Of a stretch of 41,849 nucleotides of DNA, positions 16,395 to 23,057 are shown in pieces; the first letter of the stretch is position 1; every line of letters begins with the position of its first letter. The position numbers and the translations under genes were made by a program. The notes beneath the pieces are model-generated. The model had not been told where the DNA came from. It did not search any database and saw nothing but the letters and a program-made list of their open reading frames with translations. The stretch is from IMG/VR virus record IMGVR_UViG_3300031567_000022, positions 1 through 41,849 of that record, one strand, 5' to 3'. The DNA is from a virus.

Positions 16395-19111
16395 AGATCT
16401 TCATCAATCCTACTTTTGTTGGAGTTGACCAAGCCGATGGTGGGATTCGACGAGTTGTCGAAGCCCAGATTGAATTCTTTCCACGATTCGGCCATTCCGT
16501 GGTCTCGTCAGCTCGAGATGCCGACGTGATCATCAACCATGGGACTCTTCGAGCAGAATCACCATCGGCCTTGATCATTGCCCACTGCCACGGAGCCTAC
16601 TGGGAGGAGTACACTTGGCCCCCGTGGGCCCTCGAAGCGAACCGTCGAATTGCAGAGAATTTCGAGATTGCCGACCACCTGGTTGTTCCATCTCGATGGG
16701 TCCAACGAGCTATAGCTCGAGGAGTCAACCTTCGCTCAACCGTGATCCACCACGGTGTCCGTCCAGAGGAGTGGGAGGTGCCCTCGTCTCCTGGGAGCTA
16801 TCTCCTATGGAACAAGGCTCGAACGGACCCTGTGTCGGACGACACGGTCGTTGCACAGCTTGCTAGTCAACTTCCCAGACGGGAATTCGTCACCACCTTC
16901 TGCCCGAGGCCCCTCCCCAACGTTCGCCAGACCGGGACGATGTCGTACGGAGAGATGAAGAAGCTTGTCCAGCAGGCGGGGGTCTACCTTGCAACAGCTC
17001 GGGAGACCTTCGGGATCGGGACCCTCGAGGCTCTGGCTTCCGGGGTCCCCGTGGTGGGGTGGCGATTTGGTGGGCAAGAAGAGATTATCATCCCCGGGGA
17101 GACGGGGGAGCTGGTCGAGTATGGTGACTACGAGGGGTTGGTTGAAGCAATCGAGAAGGTCTTTGCACATCGTTCTCGTTACTCTCGAGCAGCACGTCAG
17201 GATGTCGAAGCCCGATGGCGTTGGGAAGACAAGATTGAGGCTTACTCTCAGCTCCTTGAAACGTTGTCACAACACAGACATGTCCCGAAAGTCTCAGTAG
17301 TCATTACCAACTACAACCTTGGTCGGTTCCTGGGAGATGCAGTGTCATCGGTCCTCGAACAAGAATTCTCAGATCCTCGGGGGATTGAGTTGGTCGTTGT
17401 CGATGATGCTTCAACGGACGAAGACTCTCTTGAAGTGTTGTCAGCCCTTGAACGTCGAGGTGACATCACCGTCTATCGACTCCCTCGGAATGTTGGACTT
17501 TCACTGGCACGGAACTTCGGGGCTTGCCTAGCCCACGGTGAGTACCTGATGTTCCTAGATGCTGACGACCTTCTCGAGAGATTTGCCCTCCAGCGTTTGG
17601 TCGACGTACTTGATCGACATCGAAATCTCCACATCACCTACGGGGGGATTGAACTCACGGATGAGACCCTCTCGTCCCGACGACCCTCTTTTTGGCCAAG
17701 GGACTTCGACTGGGTACAACAGATGAGTCACCTCAACCAACTCCCGTATGCTGCATTGTGGCGTCGTGAGGCATTCCTCCGGACCGGGGGGTATCGGGAG
17801 AGGGATTGGCGAGCAGAGGATGCAAGCCTGTGGTGTCGAGCCACATCGTACGGACTCCGGGCTGCTCGAGGGACGGAGTCAACGACACTGATCTACCGTC
17901 TACGAGGAGACAGCAAGTCACAGGTCGAACGTGCCTCCTTCCCCGATGCTGATGGAGATTGGACGGCATGGTACCCCTGGAGGACCGGTGCAAGCAATGC
18001 TCGGGAAGGAGAAAAGCTGGCCGACCCCAGTCGAATCCCTCGTGCTCTGGTCCCGTTCGGGGCTCCCCGACTCTCCAATCGTCCCTGGCCGATCCGTCAC
18101 CTTCAAGAACCGGCAGTTTCGGTGATCATCCCGGTCGGCCCCGGACACGGGAGGTACCTGGTTGATTGTCTAGATAGCCTCTTAGCCCAGACTCTTCAGC
18201 AGTGGGAAGCCATCGTGGTTGTCGACGGAGATCCGTTAGCAACCTCGGTCCTGGTCAACTACGCCTGGGCTGACGTTGTGGTCTTAGACAACCCCCCACG
18301 GGGAGCAGGGAAGGCACGGAATGTGGGTATCAAACGTGCTCGAGCCCCCCTCCTCGTGTTCCTTGATGCAGATGACATCCTCCACCCTCGAGCTCTTGAA
18401 CGATTCTTGCAGGTGTACGTTGAGCATCAGGGGTATGTCTACAGTGATTGTCAATCCCCTCGAGATCCCAAGAGATTGGATGGAGAGATGATCTACCATC
18501 CAGCAGCTGACTATGATCGAAACCTGTTTTTGTCGAGCGGGTATCGGCTCGGGTCTCCAGGACGTCATTCGGTAACATGCCTTGTTGCTCGAGAAGACGC
18601 CCTTGCAGTCGGGGGATTCGATGAAGACCTTGACAAACTGGAAGATTGGGAATTCTACCTCCGACTGGCCGTCCACGGGGTCTGTGGGCATCGAATTCCA
18701 GAGCCTCTCTTGACATACCGTCTCCATACGGGAACTCGTCGACCCGAATCCGGGACGACCCCGATTGAATTCAAGATCTTAGAAGAACGATATTCGTCAA
18801 AGGTTTCCGAGGGGAATATGCCGTGTTCATGTGGTTCAGGCGGAGACCGAGCTGTTTCCCGAGCCCGGATGGCACTGTCCGAGATACAGTCTCAGGGGAC
18901 TCAGACATCCAGGTCTGGGTTTTGGGAGGCAGATCCGGTCCTCTTAGAGTACGTCGGGGACCAATTTGCTCCAGTCGTCTTCCGTGGTCCCATATCTCGT
19001 CGGTCGTACCGTGCTGGACGAGAAGAGAGTTCTCGAATCGTCCAAGTTGATCCCCGAGACGTGGACGGTCTCCTTCGTACGGGACAATTTGTAATGATCC
19101 GGGGGAGGTGA
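16391..19111 (+). CDS. Three-domain glycosyltransferase (GT4 + GT2 + GT2) with C-terminal add-on
   Basis: A 906-residue fusion. Residues 1-300 are a GT-B, family 4 enzyme with ARETFGIGTLEALASGVPVV containing the E-x7-E donor site (about 200-220). Residues 303-545 are a GT2 domain (VVITNYNLG, VVVDDASTDED, FLDADD near 392). Residues 578-800 are a second GT2 domain (VSVIIPVG, VVVDGD, GKARNVGIKRA, FLDADD near 659). A CSCGSG motif at about 815 resembles a SEC-C-type zinc motif. The last 55 residues (YVGDQFAPVVFRG, then VDPRDVDGLLRT) resemble a small domain found in other phage and mobile-element proteins. It could add two or three sugars in succession. It ends 49 bp before the AAATTGG box, so it is the last gene of this block. 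Confidence 0.85.
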   Translation: MKIFINPTFVGVDQADGGIRRVVEAQIEFFPRFGHSVVSSARDADVIINHGTLRAESPSALIIAHCHGAYWEEYTWPPWALEANRRIAENFEIADHLVVPSRWVQRAIARGVNLRSTVIHHGVRPEEWEVPSSPGSYLLWNKARTDPVSDDTVVAQLASQLPRREFVTTFCPRPLPNVRQTGTMSYGEMKKLVQQAGVYLATARETFGIGTLEALASGVPVVGWRFGGQEEIIIPGETGELVEYGDYEGLVEAIEKVFAHRSRYSRAARQDVEARWRWEDKIEAYSQLLETLSQHRHVPKVSVVITNYNLGRFLGDAVSSVLEQEFSDPRGIELVVVDDASTDEDSLEVLSALERRGDITVYRLPRNVGLSLARNFGACLAHGEYLMFLDADDLLERFALQRLVDVLDRHRNLHITYGGIELTDETLSSRRPSFWPRDFDWVQQMSHLNQLPYAALWRREAFLRTGGYRERDWRAEDASLWCRATSYGLRAARGTESTTLIYRLRGDSKSQVERASFPDADGDWTAWYPWRTGASNAREGEKLADPSRIPRALVPFGAPRLSNRPWPIRHLQEPAVSVIIPVGPGHGRYLVDCLDSLLAQTLQQWEAIVVVDGDPLATSVLVNYAWADVVVLDNPPRGAGKARNVGIKRARAPLLVFLDADDILHPRALERFLQVYVEHQGYVYSDCQSPRDPKRLDGEMIYHPAADYDRNLFLSSGYRLGSPGRHSVTCLVAREDALAVGGFDEDLDKLEDWEFYLRLAVHGVCGHRIPEPLLTYRLHTGTRRPESGTTPIEFKILEERYSSKVSEGNMPCSCGSGGDRAVSRARMALSEIQSQGTQTSRSGFWEADPVLLEYVGDQFAPVVFRGPISRRSYRAGREESSRIVQVDPRDVDGLLRTGQFVMIRGR

Positions 19112-19125
19112 GGGTAAATTGGGCT

Positions 19126-19154
19126 TTGACCCCACCTCGAAACTCTTTTATAAT
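19126..19154 (+). promoter_or_regulatory. Strong promoter firing into the solitary CRISPR-like repeat
   Basis: TTGACC (19126-19131) and TATAAT (19149-19154) have a 17-bp spacer. An AAATTGG box at 19116-19122 sits 3 bp before the -35, as at 656-662. Transcription is expected to start near 19161, about 7 nt before the repeat-like element at 19168. It is the only good internal promoter I find in the 30-kb plus-strand operon. Confidence 0.88.
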
Positions 19155-19167
19155 ATCTACAAAGGGG

Positions 19168-19196
19168 GTCGCCCTCTCAGGGGCGTGGATTGAAAC
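19168..19196 (+). CRISPR. Solitary type I-C-like CRISPR repeat; candidate RNA anti-CRISPR (Racr)
   Basis: A 29-nt element starts GTCGCCC, has a short loop (TCTC), and ends GGGGCGTGGATTGAAAC. Type I-C repeats are usually 32 nt, start GTCGC, form a GC stem and end GCGTGGATTGAAAC/T; the 7 first and 17 last bases equal those of the Desulfovibrio vulgaris-type I-C repeat as I recall it, with 3 nt missing in the loop. The stem CGCCC/GGGCG can form, with an added T-G pair. There is only one copy in the window, no spacer array and no cas gene. It lies immediately downstream of a strong promoter and 13 nt before the next ATG, so it also forms the 5' leader of the DUF1360 gene. Confidence 0.75.
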
Positions 19197-19209
19197 GTGA
19201 GGTACTCAA

Positions 19210-19485
19210 ATGGCTAACTTCCTGATTCGAGTTCTCGCGACTTGGAGGCTGACATCGATGATCACCGACGAGGAGGGGCCTTTCGGTATCTTCTCGTCTA
19301 TTCGTCGGGCCTTGGGAGGCGAGTCTCAGAAGACATGGTTAGGCCGTGGGATTGTCTGCCACTGGTGTGTCTCGGTATGGGTGAGTGGAGTGCTCAATGC
19401 TGATCGTGATCTACAGGACATTCTTGCTATCTCTGCAGGTTCGATCATTCTTGATGAGCTCCTTTCTCGGAGAGTGATGAGATGA
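19210..19485 (+). CDS. DUF1360-like small membrane protein
   Basis: A 91-residue protein with VLATWRLTSMITDEEGPFGIFSSIR near the start and CHWCVSVWVSG (about 56-66), which are the conserved R-L-T...D-x-G-P-F and C-x-W-C-x-S-V-W patterns of the DUF1360 family of phage and bacterial membrane proteins. Two hydrophobic segments are present. The function of the family is unknown. The first gene after the promoter and CRISPR-like element; GTGAGG before the ATG serves as ribosome site. It overlaps the following gene by 4 bp. Confidence 0.75.
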   Translation: MANFLIRVLATWRLTSMITDEEGPFGIFSSIRRALGGESQKTWLGRGIVCHWCVSVWVSGVLNADRDLQDILAISAGSIILDELLSRRVMR

Positions 19486-20696
19486 CATCCCCCACTCTTG
19501 TCACACTGGAAGAGTTTCGAGAGTTCCTCGACTGGAACCCGTTCCACTTCTGGGGGCTCTCCGACCAAGAAGCTCTTCGAGTGACATCGGCTTGTGACCC
19601 TCGAGTATTCCAATTCAGCTATCAATCTCCCGGGAGTCGACTGTTGGGTCGGACAGAGATTCTTCGAGCAATCTCTTCAGCAGAAGAGAAGCTTGAAGAC
19701 TACCTCGGATTTTCTGTTGCTCCCAGATATCGAGAAGTCACCCTCCCGTGGCCTCGTCTTCGAGACCGTCGCCTCCGGCCCCACGGGTCGGTGGGGGTGG
19801 ATGGTCGCTGGAGGTCTCTCCAACTCCCTGAAGGGTACGTCCAAGCGGTTGGTCAAGAGACCTTCACCCCGGTGGTTGAGGGTGTCTCAATCTACTGGGA
19901 AGATCAAGACGGTGATGGGTATCTCGATACTGGGGTTGTCGGTCCGATCACAACATCGGTCTCTCCATCCGAACTCTGTATCGTCTTTTCTGAAAGTGAG
20001 AGGTATGACTCATCACAACCCCTGAAGATGTGGGAGATTCGTCCCAAGACCGTCCACTCTTCAGGGAACGGGGTGATTATCTCATTTCGACGATGGCTTG
20101 CGGTCAAGCCCAGAAGGTACCAAGGTGTTTTACCCCCGTCTCTTGACCCCGGGGACCCATCAATTTTCCCGGTCACCGTCGATGTCTACCGACGATGGAT
20201 CGACCCTGATCGTCAAGGGACCGTATTCTGGGACTCTCGACCAGCTCCGGGCTCCGACCCGGTCGGGGTGTTCGCCGAGCAGATTCGAGTTGGGATCCAC
20301 GACCCTGTCGACGGGGTGGTTACCGTGGCTCCTGCAAGGTACGATGCTGAGTCAAGTCGGTGGGCATCCCTGCTGGGGAAACCTGAGCCCGATCGGGTAT
20401 TCATCCGATACCTTGCTGGCTTCCCTCGAGATTCTCACGGTCGAGTAGCTTCGTCTCTCCGAGAGGCTGTGATCCTCTTGGCCATCGCAGAAATGGCCCG
20501 CCCAATCTGTGGGTGTGACGAAGCCAATCGGATTCTGTACCACTGGCAGTTCGACCTAGCCCGGACCACGGGAGCAGATGCACAGTTTGCAACCTCAACA
20601 AAAACTCTGCAAAACCCGTTCGGGACACGTCGGGGACACGTGGCCGCCTGGGAGAAGGTCGAATCGTTGAGACGTACATCATCAATCCTCGTGTAA
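19482..20696 (+). CDS. Head-tail connector/neck protein (probable)
   Basis: A 404-residue protein. The N-terminal part contains RTEILRAISSAEEKLEDYLGF, and the C-terminal part contains VASSLREAVILLAIAEMARPICGC and ends with LQNPFGTRRGHVAAWE. A helical N-terminal motif resembling adaptor (gp6-like) proteins and a C-terminal helix pair separated by a beta-rich middle fit a neck protein with an inserted domain. Position between the small membrane protein and the tail tube gene supports a connector. The central 200 residues are not recognised. Confidence 0.6.
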   Translation: MTSPTLVTLEEFREFLDWNPFHFWGLSDQEALRVTSACDPRVFQFSYQSPGSRLLGRTEILRAISSAEEKLEDYLGFSVAPRYREVTLPWPRLRDRRLRPHGSVGVDGRWRSLQLPEGYVQAVGQETFTPVVEGVSIYWEDQDGDGYLDTGVVGPITTSVSPSELCIVFSESERYDSSQPLKMWEIRPKTVHSSGNGVIISFRRWLAVKPRRYQGVLPPSLDPGDPSIFPVTVDVYRRWIDPDRQGTVFWDSRPAPGSDPVGVFAEQIRVGIHDPVDGVVTVAPARYDAESSRWASLLGKPEPDRVFIRYLAGFPRDSHGRVASSLREAVILLAIAEMARPICGCDEANRILYHWQFDLARTTGADAQFATSTKTLQNPFGTRRGHVAAWEKVESLRRTSSILV

Positions 20697-20706
20697 GGAG
20701 ACTGAC

Positions 20707-22257
20707 ATGCCCAACAATCCTGAAGCCGATGAAATCATAATGCAACGTCAGCTGAGGGCGTACACCCAACGTGGAGGACCTCGGCCTGATGCTCCCGTGA
20801 GGTACGGTGGGGTCAACGAACAGTTTATCATGTTCGGGGACGTTACCAATGCTCAGAGGGGCTCCTTCACCCCCGTGTGGTGGGTTGACCCATTAGCTCG
20901 AGATAGGTACCAGCTGATCGCACAACAGATCTCACCTCCCGAAATCCCGAAAGCGACAATCTCTTTTGCTCGACGTCGAGGAGGGATTTCGTGGATTGTC
21001 GGAGATCTCAGCTGTCCGGTGAATTTCTACGAACAAGCGTTGGGCTGTGGTGTTGCAGGGGACTTCCTCTACGGTTGGTCCGACTTCCTTACGATCTACA
21101 GCAAAGGGCTTGCTGGGGCTCGGTCGAGCAAGTCTCGATCGACTCGAGTTGATGACAACCCTCTGATGGATGATGTTGAGTTCTCGTTCTCAGCAATCTA
21201 TGACATCGGAGGACTTTCGTTCCGAGAAGTTGCAGAGGCAGCGGTTGAACGGGAGGTTGTTGATGTGGCCTTTGCACCAGGTGTTGCCTGTTCAAGCTGT
21301 GGAACTCCCTCCGATGGGACAACTCGTCTATATGCCCTGACAGCTTCATCTGGGTCTGGGTCTCCCGGGACTCCTGCAGAAGTCGTGTGGACCGTTGATG
21401 GGACAACCTTCAACAACGTGAATATCACGGGCTTGAGTGGGACGGTGACCCCGACCGGGATTGACATCGTCGGGAACTTTGTCGTCGTTATTGATACTGT
21501 CAACAACGGGTACTGGTATTCAGAGATCAACCGTTGGACAGGAGCACCAACCAGTTGGGCCTTTGTTTCTGCAGGGTTTGTTGGAGGTCGTCCCCCGACG
21601 GATATCTTCGTGGCGGGGCCAAACGAAGTCTACTTCTCAGCCCGTGGAGGGTACGTCTACCGATCTCGGAACATCCCATTTGGTGTGACTCCGATCCATT
21701 CAGGAAGTGCAACGACTGCGAACCTGACACGGATCGACGGCTTTGGCTCAACCTTGGTTGCTGTGGGGGAGAGTGGGACAATCTTGCGATCCATGGACCG
21801 AGGGAGTACCTGGACAACGACATTCTCACCGACAAGCGGAACCCTCACTGCTGTCCAAGTCCTTGACCAGTTCCTCTACTGGATCGGGTCTGGGACCGGG
21901 GGTGTCTGGTGGACGGGACAGGGAGGTCAATCGTGGAACCTCCTGACTCTCCCGTCGATCCAAGCGGTAGATGACATCCTCTTCGCGACTGACGAAGTGG
22001 GATACCTCCTTGCTCGAGCACCGAACCTGACTACAGCCCGTCTCTGGACTACGTTCAACGGTGGAGCCGACTGGAGTGCATCAAACATCGAAGGGAACCC
22101 TCGAATCTTGAACTTCCCGACCTTCTCTCGAGGCACCCGCCTGGCGGCCCCACGGGGAGTCCCGGAGGTGACAGCAGCGAACTATCTTGCAGTCGGAGGT
22201 CTCAGTGCAGTTGGAGTCGATGGTCGTCTCTATATTGGCTCTGCGAATGTGATTTGA
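20707..22257 (+). CDS. Major tail (tube) protein with inserted beta-propeller
   Basis: A 516-residue protein with AGGAG before ATG 20707. Residues 1-180 look like a tail tube subunit (short beta strands, the segment PEIPKATISFARRRG, and DVEFSFSAIYDIGG). Residues 195-510 are repeats of the BNR/Ycf48-like kind: VWTVDGTTFNNVNI, GTILRSMDRGSTWTTTF, GGQSWNLLTL, TTFNGGADWSAS, each with an S/D-x-G-x-x-W-type turn, indicating a 6- to 7-bladed propeller. Position before the tail chaperone and tape measure is that of the tube gene. About 300 extra residues on each subunit would cover the tail surface with propellers, probably for sugar or surface binding. Its stop is embedded in the hairpin repeat at 22255. 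Confidence 0.72.
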   Translation: MPNNPEADEIIMQRQLRAYTQRGGPRPDAPVRYGGVNEQFIMFGDVTNAQRGSFTPVWWVDPLARDRYQLIAQQISPPEIPKATISFARRRGGISWIVGDLSCPVNFYEQALGCGVAGDFLYGWSDFLTIYSKGLAGARSSKSRSTRVDDNPLMDDVEFSFSAIYDIGGLSFREVAEAAVEREVVDVAFAPGVACSSCGTPSDGTTRLYALTASSGSGSPGTPAEVVWTVDGTTFNNVNITGLSGTVTPTGIDIVGNFVVVIDTVNNGYWYSEINRWTGAPTSWAFVSAGFVGGRPPTDIFVAGPNEVYFSARGGYVYRSRNIPFGVTPIHSGSATTANLTRIDGFGSTLVAVGESGTILRSMDRGSTWTTTFSPTSGTLTAVQVLDQFLYWIGSGTGGVWWTGQGGQSWNLLTLPSIQAVDDILFATDEVGYLLARAPNLTTARLWTTFNGGADWSASNIEGNPRILNFPTFSRGTRLAAPRGVPEVTAANYLAVGGLSAVGVDGRLYIGSANVI

Positions 22258-22306
22258 AGTCTGCCTGTCTACCCCTACCTTAGGTAGGCTAGATAAGCAG
22301 ACTTCA
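22255..22306 (+). repeat. Nested palindrome element, copy 1
   Basis: Outer arms TGAAGTCTGC (22255) and GCAGACTTCA (ending 22306) enclose a second hairpin CCTACC-TTA-GGTAGG (22274-22288). The first three bases are the stop codon of the tail tube gene. The inner stem differs from the other copies but remains paired, so the structure is what is conserved. There is no T-tract, so it is not a standard terminator; it could pause, attenuate or protect mRNA between the abundant tube gene and the chaperone gene. Confidence 0.85.
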
Positions 22307-22321
22307 GATGAGGAGGGTCGA

Positions 22322-22861
22322 ATGACATCTGGAAGACGAGTTTCTGAGCTTGAGCCATTCACGTTCCCCGATAGTGGGATTACCGTTCGCCTACGTCGAG
22401 TCGGTCCCCGGACCATTGAACAAATCGTAGCTCGAGTTAGTCGTCAATACCAACGAGAACACCCACGTCCTCGTCCCCCGATGGTCCCCGTGGTCGTGGG
22501 AGAGTCAGAGCAGGTTCTGGAGCCCAACGTCAATGACCCCGACTATCGAGCACGGCTTCAAGAATGGGAAACGGGACTCCAGACACAACAAGCAATCGCA
22601 ACGATGAGGTTCCTGGTCGACTACGGGATTGTTGCTGATGTCGACCAGGAGGCAGTTCGAGCTCTTCGGGAGGCACTGAGTCCGGAAGATCTCATGACAG
22701 AAGACGGGAAGCCGTATACGGATCATCAGGTCTACGTTGAGCATGTGTGTATGATAAGCCCCCGAGACATCCAGGCAGTTGTATCAGCAATCTTGGGGAT
22801 CTCACAGCCATCGAATGACCGGATCGAAGCAATGGTGGACCGATTTCAATCTAACACTTGA
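22322..22861 (+). CDS. Tail assembly chaperone
   Basis: A 179-residue protein with GGAGG before ATG 22322. It has the pattern FTFPDSGITVRLRRVGPRTI, DPDYRARLQEWETGL, then MRFLVDYGIVADVD and a C-terminal IQAVVSAILG, typical of chaperones (lambda G-like) encoded between the tail tube and tape measure genes. These bind the tape measure during tail assembly. In many phages a ribosomal frameshift near the end makes a longer form; the next small open frame supports this here. Confidence 0.75.
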   Translation: MTSGRRVSELEPFTFPDSGITVRLRRVGPRTIEQIVARVSRQYQREHPRPRPPMVPVVVGESEQVLEPNVNDPDYRARLQEWETGLQTQQAIATMRFLVDYGIVADVDQEAVRALREALSPEDLMTEDGKPYTDHQVYVEHVCMISPRDIQAVVSAILGISQPSNDRIEAMVDRFQSNT

Positions 22862-22904
22862 CGGACAACGTCTCCGTCCAAGTCGTCGAGGCCCAATACT
22901 GAGG

Positions 22905-23057
22905 ATGTCGTTCACACTCGAGTGGGCCCTGGCAGCACAGTGGTGGGGGTACAAGCTCTCAGAGTTCGAAGAGCTCCCGGTTGAAGAACAAGAGTATCTC
23001 ATCGCCGTCTATCGGGCTCACCAGATGATCCAGAGTTTGTCACATGGCACTACCTAA
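22905..23057 (+). CDS. Small tail chaperone partner (T-like), possibly a frameshift extension
   Basis: A 50-residue frame from ATG 22905, preceded by GAGG with hardly any spacing. The frame is open upstream to 22779 in the +1 phase relative to the chaperone, and the overlapping reading NLTLDGQRLRPSRRGP continues directly into MSFTLEWALAAQWWG. The Trp-rich start and the LPVEEQEYLIAVYRAHQM ending are typical of second-frame chaperone segments. A +1 slip on TTTC (about 22847-22850) or a -2 slip would fuse them. It overlaps the tape measure gene by 14 bp. Confidence 0.6.
   Translation: MSFTLEWALAAQWWGYKLSEFEELPVEEQEYLIAVYRAHQMIQSLSHGTT

Noticed and set aside
19164-19200. A CRISPR array
   Set aside because: Only one repeat-like unit is present; I scanned for GATTGAAAC and its complement and found no second copy or regular spacers, so it is treated as a solitary unit.
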